Shown here: positions 1 to 7,297 of the stretch, in pieces
How the letters are laid out: each line of letters begins with the position of its first letter
Position numbering within the stretch: the first letter of the stretch is position 1
Assembly: GCA_003696125.1 (NCBI GenBank)
Contig: RFHZ01000505.1
Location: 1-9,907 of the forward strand
Direction: 5' to 3'
From: Nitrospinota bacterium
GTDB taxonomy: Bacteria > Tectomicrobia > Entotheonellia > J063
Length of the DNA: 9,907 bases
Position numbers and translations under genes: made by a program
Notes under the pieces: model-generated
What the model was told of the DNA's origin: nothing
Database searches by the model: none
The model's input: only the letters and a program-made list of their open reading frames with translations

Positions 1-2
1 AT

Positions 3-1151
3 CGCCTTTCTCCCCCTGCCTCCCCTTCTCCACCTCTTCCGGCAAAGATGAAGCGCTATCTGCAGCTCCCTCCCCTTGCCCCCCGCCTCTATCAGCTGGC
101 CAGAGAGGTGACGGCAGAGGCCTCAACTCCTTACGAGAAGGCAAGACGACTGGCGGCCTATCTCCGTTCCCATTACCGTTATAGCCTTTCTCTCCACCTC
201 CCGCAGGGTGATCCGGTGGAATACTTCCTCTTTGTCTCGCGGGCCGGTCATTGCGAGTACTTTGCCTCGGCGATGACCTTGCTGCTACGTACCCTGGGGA
301 TTCCCGCGCGCTATGTTACCGGCTTTCAAAGGGGAGAGTGGAACGATTTTGGGAGATATTTCCTGGTGCGACAACGGGATGCCCATGCCTGGGTCGAGGC
401 CTATTTCCCTGCCTATGGCTGGCTTGCCTTTGATCCTACCCCTTCCCGTCCTGTACAGGCATCTGCGGGCTGGACAGAAGAACTCCCCCTCTTTTCCCAG
501 TACCTGGATGCTCTCCGCATGCGCTGGTACGCGTACGTCATCGGATATAATTCGCGTCATCAGATGGAGTTAGCCACAGGACTCGGCACCAGTATCCTGC
601 AACTCAAGGAGAAGGTGGTAGCCTCTGGGCGGGTAATCAGCCGTTGGGGCCGCTACCTGTGGCAGCAGGTGTTACAACAAGAGGAGGTTTGGGCGATGAT
701 CCCCCAGAGCTGGACCCTCTTCTGGGGAACCTTCTTCCTCTGCCTGGGAATCTGGGGAGGAGTATGGGCGGGACGAAACTGGCTGGAGAGGAGGAAAAGG
801 AGGAGAAACGGAGAGCCGGTCGAGGTTTTCTACCACGATCTGCTCAGGCTCCTTGCCCAACAGGGCTACCCGAAGCCTCCGCAGTATACCCTGCAGGAAT
901 TTGTGGCACTGCTGGCAAGAGAAGAGCCGGAATGGGCGTTACCACTGCAGCGCTTTACCGAGATCTACTACAGAACTCGTTTTGGAGGAAAGGCGTTACA
1001 GGCGGAAGAGAGGGCACAGCTTACCTTGCTTCGCCAGGCCTTAAAGCGGAAGGGGAGGAGGCGCGCAACCGGGTCAGGATGGCCTGGTGAACGACGAAGT
1101 GAGGGGCGTGCAGCGGATCGAGTGAGCGATCCGCTGGCCAGAGAACCGTAG
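3..1151 (+). CDS. Membrane transglutaminase-like protein with C-terminal DUF4129 domain (5' end outside window)
   Basis: The C-terminal part of a TgpA-type protein: an extracytoplasmic transglutaminase/protease-like domain, one membrane segment, then a cytoplasmic DUF4129 domain. Counting from the ATG at 48, the papain-like triad is Cys69 ([10 protein letters not shown]), His113 ([10 protein letters not shown]) and Asp129 (AFDPTP). A hydrophobic stretch at about 222-244 is followed by an Arg/Lys-rich stop-transfer (ERRKRRRN), and the DUF4129-like helices run from about 258 to 335. The frame stays open back to base 3, there is no ribosome binding site before the ATG at 48, and the YLQLP segment just after it is normally internal in this family. 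The real start and the multi-pass DUF3488 region therefore probably lie off the left edge. Relatives usually sit beside MoxR and DUF58 genes; the precise substrate is not known from sequence. The last 43 codons overlap the opposing phosphoesterase gene, and the tail after residue 335 looks non-conserved. Confidence 0.9.
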   Translation, partial: RLSPPASPSPPLPAKMKRYLQLPPLAPRLYQLAREVTAEASTPYEKARRLAAYLRSHYRYSLSLHLPQGDPVEYFLFVSRAGHCEYFASAMTLLLRTLGIPARYVTGFQRGEWNDFGRYFLVRQRDAHAWVEAYFPAYGWLAFDPTPSRPVQASAGWTEELPLFSQYLDALRMRWYAYVIGYNSRHQMELATGLGTSILQLKEKVVASGRVISRWGRYLWQQVLQQEEVWAMIPQSWTLFWGTFFLCLGIWGGVWAGRNWLERRKRRRNGEPVEVFYHDLLRLLAQQGYPKPPQYTLQEFVALLAREEPEWALPLQRFTEIYYRTRFGGKALQAEERAQLTLLRQALKRKGRRRATGSGWPGERRSEGRAADRVSDPLAREP

Positions 1152-2274
1152 GGAAACCCGCGGAAGACCAGGCCTCCTCCTCGGTCAGAATAACGTAGGG
1201 GATCTGGCCAGAGGAAAGGGTTCTGTACCAGGTCTCTCGCTCGGAGAGGGAGAGCAGCGTGGTGTCAAAGAGGAGGGGAGAGGAGAGGGGGAGGGAGAGA
1301 GAGACCTCCAGGTCTGCTTTAGAGGCCCTGGAGATGCCATAGTCTTGAGCAAGGACCTGGACCAGACGTTTTTGGCGAGCAGGAGCCAGGGACTCCAGGA
1401 TGAGCACAAAGGGATAGGTGTGGAGATAGCACCTTTTGAGGTTGAGGGCTACCACATAGGGGATAAGGGTTTGTCCACGACTGCTGCCGATCTGGCTTCC
1501 GTATTGTTCACTATGGTAGTCGGACCCACCGGTATAGGTGAGACCATGAGCCCGGGCAAGCTTCTGGAAGTAGGTGATGTCGATGGCTTCTGCTCCGTTG
1601 TGATACGCCTCCAAGCCGAGAAGCCCCTCCCTGCTCCACTCCTGCAGGAGCTGTCGCAGTTTGGGGCGATCCTGGGTGACATAGGTGGGGTGGGCAAGCA
1701 CCGGGATGCCGCGGGCATGCTGCAGGAGGCGCATCGCTTCGGGCAGGGGTAGTGAGGGCTTCTGGACGTTACAGGGGATAAGGTATTGCTGGAAAGCCTC
1801 CTCATTATTACGGACATACCCCCTGGCCCGAAGCTGTTCGGCGATGTGAGGACGGCCTAATGATCCGGTGATCCGGGCCGAGAGCTCTTCATAAGGGATC
1901 ACTTCCCGTCCCTCAGCCTTCAGGCGGGTATTGACCTTTTCCAGAATCGCCTTTCCCCGCTGTACACGGTGGAACTGGAACTCCTGCAGCCGTTCTCTCA
2001 ACTCCGCATTCATCCAGTCGAAGTAATATCCCAGCAGGTGGATATCGTCCATATCCTCATAGCAGGTACTCAGCTCCACTCCGGGAATGACCTCGATCCC
2101 TTCTCTCAGCCCGAGGGCTATCCCTTCCTGCAGGCCGGTGATGTTATCGTGATCGGTGATGGCAATGGCCTTGACCTGCCGGGCTTTGGCTTGCAGAACG
2201 ACCTCCCCGGGGGTGTCTTGCCCGTCTGAGTGATGGGTGTGGATGTGAAGATCGGCTTTCCATTGATGGATCAT
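1021..2274 (-). CDS. PHP-domain metal-dependent phosphoesterase (YciV/RnaAM-like) with extra C-terminal domain
   Basis: A 417-residue protein. The first 285 residues carry the full PHP metal-binding set: [11 protein letters not shown] (His10, His12, Asp17), ITDHDN (Asp41-His42-Asp43), GVELS (Glu67), IHLLG (His79), RPHIAE (His143), LAHP (His195) and GSDYH (Asp252, His254). Order and spacing fit the YciV/TrpH group, whose studied members hydrolyse nucleoside 3',5'-bisphosphates or short 5'-phosphorylated RNA; the substrate here is inferred. The family normally ends near 280-295 residues. This protein has about 130 more, with a strand/helix rhythm like a degenerate receiver domain (about 288-405). 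The ATG at 2274 is chosen because it overlaps the nagZ stop as ATGA, has AGGAG five bases upstream, and opens directly onto the first PHP strand. A longer upstream frame would overlap nagZ by over 200 bp and adds a Pro/Gly-rich, non-family segment. The 3' end overlaps the converging transglutaminase gene by 131 bp. Confidence 0.9.
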   Translation of the reverse strand: MIHQWKADLHIHTHHSDGQDTPGEVVLQAKARQVKAIAITDHDNITGLQEGIALGLREGIEVIPGVELSTCYEDMDDIHLLGYYFDWMNAELRERLQEFQFHRVQRGKAILEKVNTRLKAEGREVIPYEELSARITGSLGRPHIAEQLRARGYVRNNEEAFQQYLIPCNVQKPSLPLPEAMRLLQHARGIPVLAHPTYVTQDRPKLRQLLQEWSREGLLGLEAYHNGAEAIDITYFQKLARAHGLTYTGGSDYHSEQYGSQIGSSRGQTLIPYVVALNLKRCYLHTYPFVLILESLAPARQKRLVQVLAQDYGISRASKADLEVSLSLPLSSPLLFDTTLLSLSERETWYRTLSSGQIPYVILTEEEAWSSAGFPTVLWPADRSLDPLHAPHFVVHQAILTRLRASSPSALRPGEAR

Positions 2275-2284
2275 AGCCTCTCCT
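2271..2284 (-). promoter_or_regulatory. Translational coupling site nagZ/PHP (ATGA overlap with AGGAG)
   Basis: The TGA of nagZ (2273-2271) and the ATG of the phosphoesterase (2274-2272) share bases as ATGA. The ribosome binding site AGGAG (2284-2280) lies inside the last nagZ codons. This arrangement usually means that ribosomes ending nagZ restart on the next gene, so the two proteins are made together. Confidence 0.85.
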
Positions 2285-3419
2285 GGGGTTCCTGCTGGAG
2301 GATCTCGGCGATCAGGGCCTGATCCGCCTGTTGGGTAGTAACAAACTCTACCAGCCGTTGGGGAGAGAAAGGGGGCAGAGGGAAGCGGCGTTTGAGGGCA
2401 AGGACACGTCGTACACTCTGGGACAGGCGGGCCAAAGAGATCTTCCCCTGCTGTACCGCGGTGAGAATCGCCTGGTAGGCTTCCCACTGCTGCTCGCTAT
2501 CCCGGCTGATCAGGAGGAGATCGGCACCGGCCTGAAAGGCGAGGAGGGCAGCTTCTCCCAAGGAGTAGTGTTTCGTAATCGCCTGCATGCTCAGGTCATC
2601 GGTGATGATGACCCCGCCGAAACCACAGCCCTCTCGTAAGAGTCCCTCCAGAATAGATCGGGAGAGGGTGGCCGGAAAGAGAGGGTCGAGTTGCGGGTAG
2701 AGGACATGGGCCGTCATTACCGACTCCACTCCGGCCCGGATGGCTGCACTAAAGGGGACCAGCTCTACCCGGGACAGCCGCTCCCGGTCGTGAGGCACAA
2801 CGGGGAGGGTAAGGTGAGAATCGAGGCTCGTGTCCCCATGGCCGGGAAAGTGTTTTGCGGTGGCGATCACCCCCTGTCCCTGTAGCGCTTTAATAAAGGC
2901 TACTCCCAGGGAAGAGACGAGGGAAGGATCAGGAGAAAATGAACGGGAGCCGATGACAGGATTCTCTGGGTTGGTGTTCACATCCAGGACCGGGGCGAGG
3001 TTCATGTTGATGCCGGCAACACGGAGTTCACGAGCCATCATGTGTGCTATTCTCCTGACAAGGGCTGTTGAACGGCGTTGTCCCAGAAGCGCAGGAGAGG
3101 GGAATTGGGTGAAAGGAGGGGGTAAGCGGCTGACCTGTCCCCCCTCTTGATCTATGGCCATCAGAAAGGGGATCGATCGCGGGGTACAGGTCGCCAGCCT
3201 GTGCAGCCGGCCAAAGATCGATGATTCCCAGGCGCTTGCCGACCAGTGATCGACGCTTTCCGGCAGATCGATGTTGGAGCGAAAGAGGATGATACCCCCT
3301 AAGCCCCGGTGTGTGATCCAGGTTTCTATTTCGGCAGGAATCTCTGTTCCGGCAAAGCCGAGCATAAAGAGCTGGCCAACCTGCTGCGCTAAGGGGAGAT
3401 CAACGGTGTCTGGTTTCAT
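2271..3419 (-). CDS. nagZ: Beta-N-acetylhexosaminidase, glycoside hydrolase family 3 (NagZ type)
   Basis: A 382-residue GH3 TIM-barrel enzyme expected to release terminal N-acetylglucosamine from cell-wall fragments during peptidoglycan recycling. Visible motifs are VGQLFMLGF at the start of the barrel, AIDQEGGQVSRL (about 88-99), NLAPVLDVN (140-148), the substrate loop KHFPGHGDTSLDSH (189-202) with the Asp200/His202 pair that serves as general acid/base in NagZ, and ITDDLSM (272-278) holding the nucleophile, most likely Asp274. No signal peptide is seen, so it is probably cytoplasmic. The start at 3419 is the ATG directly ahead of the conserved N-terminus. A TTG at 3476 would add 19 non-family residues and run through a stem-loop, and the site before 3419 is weak (GAGAG). 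It lies 98 bp downstream of the ABM gene and is coupled to the PHP gene. The pairing with a phosphoesterase does not by itself show a shared pathway. Confidence 0.92.
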   Translation of the reverse strand: MKPDTVDLPLAQQVGQLFMLGFAGTEIPAEIETWITHRGLGGIILFRSNIDLPESVDHWSASAWESSIFGRLHRLATCTPRSIPFLMAIDQEGGQVSRLPPPFTQFPSPALLGQRRSTALVRRIAHMMARELRVAGINMNLAPVLDVNTNPENPVIGSRSFSPDPSLVSSLGVAFIKALQGQGVIATAKHFPGHGDTSLDSHLTLPVVPHDRERLSRVELVPFSAAIRAGVESVMTAHVLYPQLDPLFPATLSRSILEGLLREGCGFGGVIITDDLSMQAITKHYSLGEAALLAFQAGADLLLISRDSEQQWEAYQAILTAVQQGKISLARLSQSVRRVLALKRRFPLPPFSPQRLVEFVTTQQADQALIAEILQQEPQERL

Positions 3420-3446
3420 GAAACGACTCTCTGTGACGTCCCTGGA

Positions 3447-3493
3447 CTCCCCCCCTTCCCTGGGGCCTCCCGGCAAGAGAGGGAAAGGGGGAG
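3447..3493 (-). other. GC-rich stem-loop between the ABM gene and nagZ
   Basis: On the minus strand CTCCCCCTTTCCC (3493-3481) can pair with GGGAAGGGGGGGAG (3460-3447), about 13 pairs with one G-U and one bulge or mismatch, around a 20-base loop. It starts 25 bases after the ABM stop and ends 28 bases before the nagZ start. No T-run follows, so it is not a standard intrinsic terminator. It may stabilise or block transcript ends, or cause partial termination. Confidence 0.45.
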
Positions 3494-3517
3494 GAAAGAG
3501 AGACGAGGGAGGATGGT

Positions 3518-3805
3518 TCAGTAGATTTGTCGATACACGGCAATGCCGGGAGACTGGGCCAGCCAGGGGGTAATGGTCTGCATGGTCTCTTGAAAATGGG
3601 TGGAGACGCTGTGTTCTTCAAAAGATTCCTGGTCTTTGAAGACTTCATACAGGAAGAAAGCCCGCTCGTTTTCCAGCGACCGATACAGGATAGAGGTGCT
3701 GTTACCCGGTTCATCTCGGGTGTGCTGAACAAGCTTACGTAGTGCCGCTTCCAACGGAGCTTCTTTGCCTTGGATTGCCCGGAGATGTGTGGTCACAACA
3801 AACAT
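3518..3805 (-). CDS. Small ABM-domain protein (antibiotic biosynthesis monooxygenase / YgiN-like)
   Basis: A 95-residue single-domain protein of the dimeric alpha/beta-barrel ABM superfamily, the usual length for this group. Hallmarks are a first strand MFVVTTHLRAIQGKEAPLEAAL, a long helix, a Ser-Thr-Ser-Ile-Leu-Tyr-Arg strand, the strand FFLYEVFKDQESFEEH (about 50-65) that is very typical of YgiN-like proteins, and STHFQETMQTITPWL near the end. Relatives include quinol monooxygenases and many cofactor-free or heme-linked enzymes of unknown substrate, so no reaction can be assigned. The ATG at 3805 is preceded by AAGGGAAGG. A longer open frame upstream would overlap the oxidoreductase gene and is not family-like. 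It lies 115 bp after the oxidoreductase, in the same direction, and stem-loops stand on both sides. Confidence 0.85.
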   Translation of the reverse strand: MFVVTTHLRAIQGKEAPLEAALRKLVQHTRDEPGNSTSILYRSLENERAFFLYEVFKDQESFEEHSVSTHFQETMQTITPWLAQSPGIAVYRQIY

Positions 3806-3856
3806 AGACCTTCCCTTCTGGAAGACTCTACTTTGCCTCGCTTCTAGATACTCCTC

Positions 3857-3899
3857 GGAGAGAGGGGGCAGAGAACGTCTCCCTGTTCCCCCTGTCTCC
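3857..3899 (-). other. Stem-loop between aldehyde oxidoreductase and the ABM gene
   Basis: On the minus strand GGAGACAGGGGG (3899-3888) pairs with CCCCCTCTCTCC (3868-3857) with one mismatch in twelve. Inside the 19-base loop lies a second short stem, GAGA/TCTC (3881-3878 with 3874-3871). It begins 22 bases after the oxidoreductase stop. No T-run follows, so simple Rho-independent termination is unlikely; RNA end protection or processing is more plausible. Confidence 0.5.
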
Positions 3900-3920
3900 A
3901 GGTTAGAAGAGAGTCTCTCG

Positions 3921-5825
3921 TTAATCCGCTGCAGAAGTAGCAATCTGTTCTGGGGCAAGCCAGTCGAGGTCGAGCTCGGCGAGTTTGGCCCGTGTGGGAT
4001 AGCCGGTGTCCGGATCCCAGCCAGCCATCTGGTAGTAGAGGCGTAGCGCCTCGGCAAACTCCTTGCGGTCGAGCTTCTTCCCTTTCAAGGCACCGCTCTG
4101 TAAGCCTTCAAACATCCGATCGGGCAGGGTATCGTCCGCCTTGGTGAACCCTTCCCGGAAGTTAAATATCCGCGCCATGGTGTTGGCGCGTTCTCCTACT
4201 TTTAACAACTCCCACAGACTGGTATTCCAGCCGGTCACACTGCGGACAAACTCGACCAGCTTTTCCAGTCGCACATGCCCGATCGGTACCCCGTCAAAAT
4301 CGCACATTCCCACCGAATTATAGAGGCTCCAGACCGCCTGGCAGTAGTAGAAGGCCTTGACCTTCTTCGGACCGAGATCGAGTCGATCCACCGGTTCGAC
4401 CAGCCCCAGAGGAGAGAGCGGATTCATCTCTTCATGCCCAAAGGCTTCATAGAACGGGTCATGGGGCGCTTCCATGTGATCTGCACCGGTGGGCGAGGTG
4501 GCATAGGCGATGGCCAGACTGCGTTTCCCACGCGGTTCATGCATGGGCAGTTCCTGGCCTTTGACATGCAGGGCAAACTTCTCCGCCCCTTTGCCGATCT
4601 TCTCGGCAGCACGTTTGACCCCTTCGGCCAGGATATCCCCGATTCCCTCACGGCGACCGATCATCTCGATGAGCTTGATGGCCGCCTCTTCATTGCCGAA
4701 GTTGAGTTCCAGCCCTCCTGTGTCCTCTTTGGTGAGGATACCGTTTTCATAACACTCCATGGCAAAGGCGATGGCCATACCGGTTGAGATGGAATCGAGC
4801 ACGTATTGTCCCAGGAGCTGGTTGGCCAGGGCGATCGACTTCAGGTTGCCGATACCGAGCAGGGAACCGTTGGCGGCAATGGTTTCGTACTCGGGGCCCC
4901 CGTAGCGCGGATCAACACCCAACTCCTCCACCTTTACCTCACGTTTGCAGGCTACCGAGCAGCCATAGCAGGTGCCCCGGTTTACCAGGATCGTCTCCTT
5001 CATCGTCTTACCGCTGATCTCCCGGGCAAATTCGAACGATCCCTCGCGGAAGTTGCGCGTGGGAAGGATACCATCCTGATCCAGGCTGGGAACACCACGC
5101 GATGTCCCCATGTCGTGCATCGGATCGTTTTCCCGGTCGTAGTGTTCCTTAAACCACTTGTATACGGTGAACATCGCCTCTTTATCCGCCGGCTGTGGCT
5201 TGTTCTTCCCCCTGACCGCAATGCCCTTCAGGTTTTTGGATCCCATGACCGCACCCATACCGCACCGGCCATTGAAGTGCTTCAATTCGTTGACCAGGGC
5301 AGCATAGCGCACCAGATTCTCCCCGGCCACACCGGTCTGGAGTAAGCGTACCCCCTTGACACCGACATCCGCCTTGATGATCTCTTCCGCCTCACCGGCC
5401 AGCTTCCCCCAGGCCTTGGAGGCATCACGGATTTCAGCCTGGCCGTCGTGTACCCAGAGATAGACCGGTTGGGGGGCTTTCCCTTGGATAACAATGCCAT
5501 CAAACCCGGCAAACTTCAGCTCTGGTCCCCAGTACCCGCTCGCCTCTGCCTCTCCATAGCCTCCGGTCAGGGGAGATTTGGCTACCGCAGAGAAACGGTT
5601 GGCACCGGACATGTTCATGCCGGTGATCACACTGCACATCAGGATCAGCATGTTCTCCGGTCCTAAGGGATCTACACCCGGTTTTAACTCCTTGAGCAGA
5701 TAATACGTCGCCAGCGCCCCTCCACCCAGATAGCGCCGATAGATCGACTCGGGAAGCTCTTCGGTCCAGGTCTTTCCTTCGGTCAGGTCTACCCGTAAGA
5801 TCTTTCCGTTAAATCCATAAGGCAT
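3921..5825 (-). CDS. aor: Aldehyde:ferredoxin oxidoreductase, tungsten/molybdopterin type
   Basis: A 634-residue cytoplasmic enzyme of the AOR family, normal full length. These enzymes oxidise aldehydes to carboxylates, or run the reverse on acids, using a tungsten-bis-pterin centre and one [4Fe-4S] cluster, with ferredoxin as electron carrier. The N-terminal domain begins GFNGKILRVDLTEG and has the pterin-contact segments GANRFSAVAKSPLTG (about 74-88) and GRCGMGAVMGSKNLKGIAV (186-204). The cluster ligands are CYGCSVAC (Cys286, Cys289, Cys293) and Cys508 in SVGMCDF. DSISTG (344-349) is also typical. In the second pterin motif the usual Asp is Asn503 (NSVGMC). The substrate cannot be told from sequence. 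AAAGGAGG sits just ahead of the ATG, and a promoter-like site lies 96 bp upstream. No ferredoxin, pterin synthesis or tungstate transport gene is in the window. The enzyme class is oxygen-sensitive, pointing to anaerobic or microaerobic life. Confidence 0.95.
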   Translation of the reverse strand: MPYGFNGKILRVDLTEGKTWTEELPESIYRRYLGGGALATYYLLKELKPGVDPLGPENMLILMCSVITGMNMSGANRFSAVAKSPLTGGYGEAEASGYWGPELKFAGFDGIVIQGKAPQPVYLWVHDGQAEIRDASKAWGKLAGEAEEIIKADVGVKGVRLLQTGVAGENLVRYAALVNELKHFNGRCGMGAVMGSKNLKGIAVRGKNKPQPADKEAMFTVYKWFKEHYDRENDPMHDMGTSRGVPSLDQDGILPTRNFREGSFEFAREISGKTMKETILVNRGTCYGCSVACKREVKVEELGVDPRYGGPEYETIAANGSLLGIGNLKSIALANQLLGQYVLDSISTGMAIAFAMECYENGILTKEDTGGLELNFGNEEAAIKLIEMIGRREGIGDILAEGVKRAAEKIGKGAEKFALHVKGQELPMHEPRGKRSLAIAYATSPTGADHMEAPHDPFYEAFGHEEMNPLSPLGLVEPVDRLDLGPKKVKAFYYCQAVWSLYNSVGMCDFDGVPIGHVRLEKLVEFVRSVTGWNTSLWELLKVGERANTMARIFNFREGFTKADDTLPDRMFEGLQSGALKGKKLDRKEFAEALRLYYQMAGWDPDTGYPTRAKLAELDLDWLAPEQIATSAAD

Positions 5826-5920
5826 TGTTCTTCCTCCTTTGCTGCTCTACGAGATGAGAATCGTCCCGAGATAACACTTCCAGGAAAGCCTCTCCCTCCC
5901 TTAGTCCAGAATTTTCTCTC

Positions 5921-5949
5921 AGTCTATGCCACTTCTGGAGGAAAGTCAA
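5921..5949 (-). promoter_or_regulatory. Candidate sigma70/sigmaA promoter for the aldehyde oxidoreductase gene
   Basis: On the minus strand TTGACT (5949-5944) and TAGACT (5926-5921) are separated by exactly 17 bases, each close to consensus. This would start transcription roughly 85-90 bases before the ATG at 5825. It lies in the only gap between the DUF1614 gene and the oxidoreductase, suggesting that the latter is transcribed on its own or with its downstream genes. Confidence 0.55.
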
Positions 5950-6020
5950 GCGAAATAGTATACAAGGCCCCTTTTCTCCTCTGGTCAGGTACCCGGGAGG
6001 GAGGAGGCTCTCATACAGGC

Positions 6021-6704
6021 TCAGGCCAGCAGGACCGCCAGGATCCCGGTCAGAAAGATCCCATCAAAAGTCCCTGCCCCTCCGATGGAGACGATCGGTG
6101 CTCCCAGGCCCTGTATCCTGTTCAAGTTGCAAAGATCGGCTCCGATCAATGTCCCCAGACTCCCAACGATATAGGCCAGGGGAGGAGCGGCCCGGGGAGA
6201 GAGGAGGAGGGAGACACCGGCCGCGACCAGAGGGGGGATGAAGGTGGGAACCGCAATGCCTACTCCCCGTATCGGATAGGACAGCCAATAGACAATGAGG
6301 GCCACAATGGCGGTACCCAGGAGAGCTCGACCATAGATCCCTCTCTGGAGAAGGAGATAGAGGGAGAGAAGAGTCGGGATCACTGCTCCCCCGACATTGA
6401 CGGCTATAACGGTTCGGGGCCATTCTCGTACCACCGGGATGACGTAGCGTATGCCGAAAAACGAGACCTCTTGCCCTGAAAGCACCCGTTTGGCCGGGAG
6501 TTCGGCAACCGGGATGTTGATGGAACTCCCTAAGAGAGAAAGGAGAAGGAGCAGGAAGATATAGCGCCGGTCGATCCCGATCTTTTCATAGGCATAGTGG
6601 AGGATCCCGATCTCGATCACCCCGATCAGCAGGAAGAAGAGGAGAAAGAGGATCAGCAGAAAAGGGAGGGTAAGGGGAAAAAAGTGATAGCTGGAAAAAC
6701 GCAT
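6021..6704 (-). CDS. DUF1614 integral membrane protein
   Basis: A 227-residue, very hydrophobic protein with about six or seven membrane segments (roughly 10-33, 47-67, 98-119, 125-143, 150-168, 174-195, 205-227). The C-terminal block AYIVGSLGTLIGADLCNL (177-194), and after a short loop VSIGGAGTFDGIFLTGI (205-221), is the signature of the DUF1614 family, as is GSSINIPV (59-66). The function of the family is unknown; the conserved polar residues within membrane segments (Asp190, Asn193, Asp214) could line a transport or catalytic site, but that is inference. AAGGAGG lies six bases before the ATG. It is the first gene of the leftward series, but a 195-bp gap with a separate promoter follows it. 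A TATAAT on the minus strand at 6832-6827 may be its -10 box, though no good -35 box goes with it. Confidence 0.9.
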   Translation of the reverse strand: MRFSSYHFFPLTLPFLLILFLLFFLLIGVIEIGILHYAYEKIGIDRRYIFLLLLLSLLGSSINIPVAELPAKRVLSGQEVSFFGIRYVIPVVREWPRTVIAVNVGGAVIPTLLSLYLLLQRGIYGRALLGTAIVALIVYWLSYPIRGVGIAVPTFIPPLVAAGVSLLLSPRAAPPLAYIVGSLGTLIGADLCNLNRIQGLGAPIVSIGGAGTFDGIFLTGILAVLLA

Positions 6705-7036
6705 GCTCTCCTCCTTTCCATAGATAACAGATCTCAGATTGCCTCTGACATGGCCGGGAACAGGGAAACCCTGTCCTCACCCAAGACAGCCGATCTATAC
6801 GGAAAACCCCTGTCTCGGTACGCTGCATTATACGATACGATAGCTCCATTATCTATACAAGGGGCATTTCAGACAGAGGCAGAAGGAATTTGTCTTGACA
6901 CAGGGAGGTTTCATCAGGGACGATACAGGTATCCCCTCTTCTAATAAGATGACCGGCAGAGGCGGAGCGGAACAGGTAAGAACGAACCGGATACCCGTGA
7001 AGGGAAAGCAATAGCCTCTGGTAGAGGAGAAGACCT

Positions 7037-7297
7037 ATGCAGCATCAGAGTCCCTTTTCCCCTTTTCCCCGTCTCCTCTCCTGGCTCCTCTGTTTTTTAG
7101 TGGGAGTCCTGGGCAGGGGAGAATTGTCCCCTATTGATGCGGGGGAACTTCCCGGCCCCTGTGAACCGGGTCTGGTGGACTACCAGCCGTTCAGATCCCT
7201 CCTCCTGCCGATCGCCTATCGTCCGGTAGGAAGCGGCCCAGGGGGGGGCAGGCTGGAGTGGCTGAGGCATTCCAGCTTCCTGTCAGTGATTAGGTAG
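7037..7297 (+). CDS. Doubtful small protein with a hydrophobic N-terminus
   Basis: An 86-codon frame with GAGGAG seven bases before its ATG and a short hydrophobic stretch (RLLSWLLCFLVGVLG, about 12-26) that could act as a signal or anchor. The rest is Pro/Gly/Leu-rich with no recognisable domain. It overlaps several stem-loops that explain the base pattern better than coding does, and its stop adjoins the next reading frame. I do not recognise it; it may be chance, a leader peptide, or a short secreted or membrane protein. Confidence 0.2.
   Translation: MQHQSPFSPFPRLLSWLLCFLVGVLGRGELSPIDAGELPGPCEPGLVDYQPFRSLLLPIAYRPVGSGPGGGRLEWLRHSSFLSVIR
7116..7276 (+). promoter_or_regulatory. Possible structured 5' leader of the acyl-CoA dehydrogenase-like gene
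   Basis: Consecutive short inverted repeats occur: GGGGA/TCCCC (7116-7131), GGG/CCC around AACTT (7143-7153), CCCGG/CCGGG (7151-7170), CTGGT/ACCAG (7172-7186), CCTA/TAGG (7215-7230), and a strong final stem GCTGGAGTG/CATTCCAGC with a seven-base loop (7252-7276). The last one ends about 50 bases before the start codon at 7328. The first two are also near-perfect DNA palindromes and could instead be repressor operators. No known riboswitch class is recognised. Confidence 0.3.

Noticed and set aside
48-50. ATG at 48 as the true start of the transglutaminase gene
   Set aside because: There is no ribosome binding site, the frame is open to the window edge, and the sequence after it is internal in relatives.
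1345-1752. Rightward 135-codon open frame opposite the PHP gene
   Set aside because: It is antisense to conserved PHP motifs and has no binding site or domain; similar frames opposite the other genes were dismissed for the same reason.
2275-2487. N-terminal extension of the PHP gene to an upstream start at 2487
   Set aside because: It would overlap nagZ by over 200 bp, is Pro/Gly/Cys-rich with no family match, and the ATGA-coupled ATG at 2274 has AGGAG and fits the PHP core exactly.
3420-3476. TTG start of nagZ adding 19 residues
   Set aside because: It has no ribosome binding site, the added residues are not family-like, and it would run through the stem-loop in the gap.
3806-4057. Longer 179-residue version of the ABM protein
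   Set aside because: The first 84 residues overlap the end of the oxidoreductase gene in another frame. The ATG at 3805 has a good binding site and gives the normal family length.
4275-5345. Rightward open frames of up to 179 codons opposite the aldehyde oxidoreductase
   Set aside because: They mirror a highly conserved gene on the other strand and show no domain or start signal.
6895-6927. Rightward promoter from TTGACA
   Set aside because: The -35 box is perfect, but the nearest -10-like sequence (GATACA) is 21 bases away and weak.
7023-7098. Intrinsic terminator from AGAGGAG/CTCCTCT followed by six T
   Set aside because: Only seven pairs close a 55-base, pyrimidine-rich loop, which is poor for termination; kept only as a remark in the intergenic entry.
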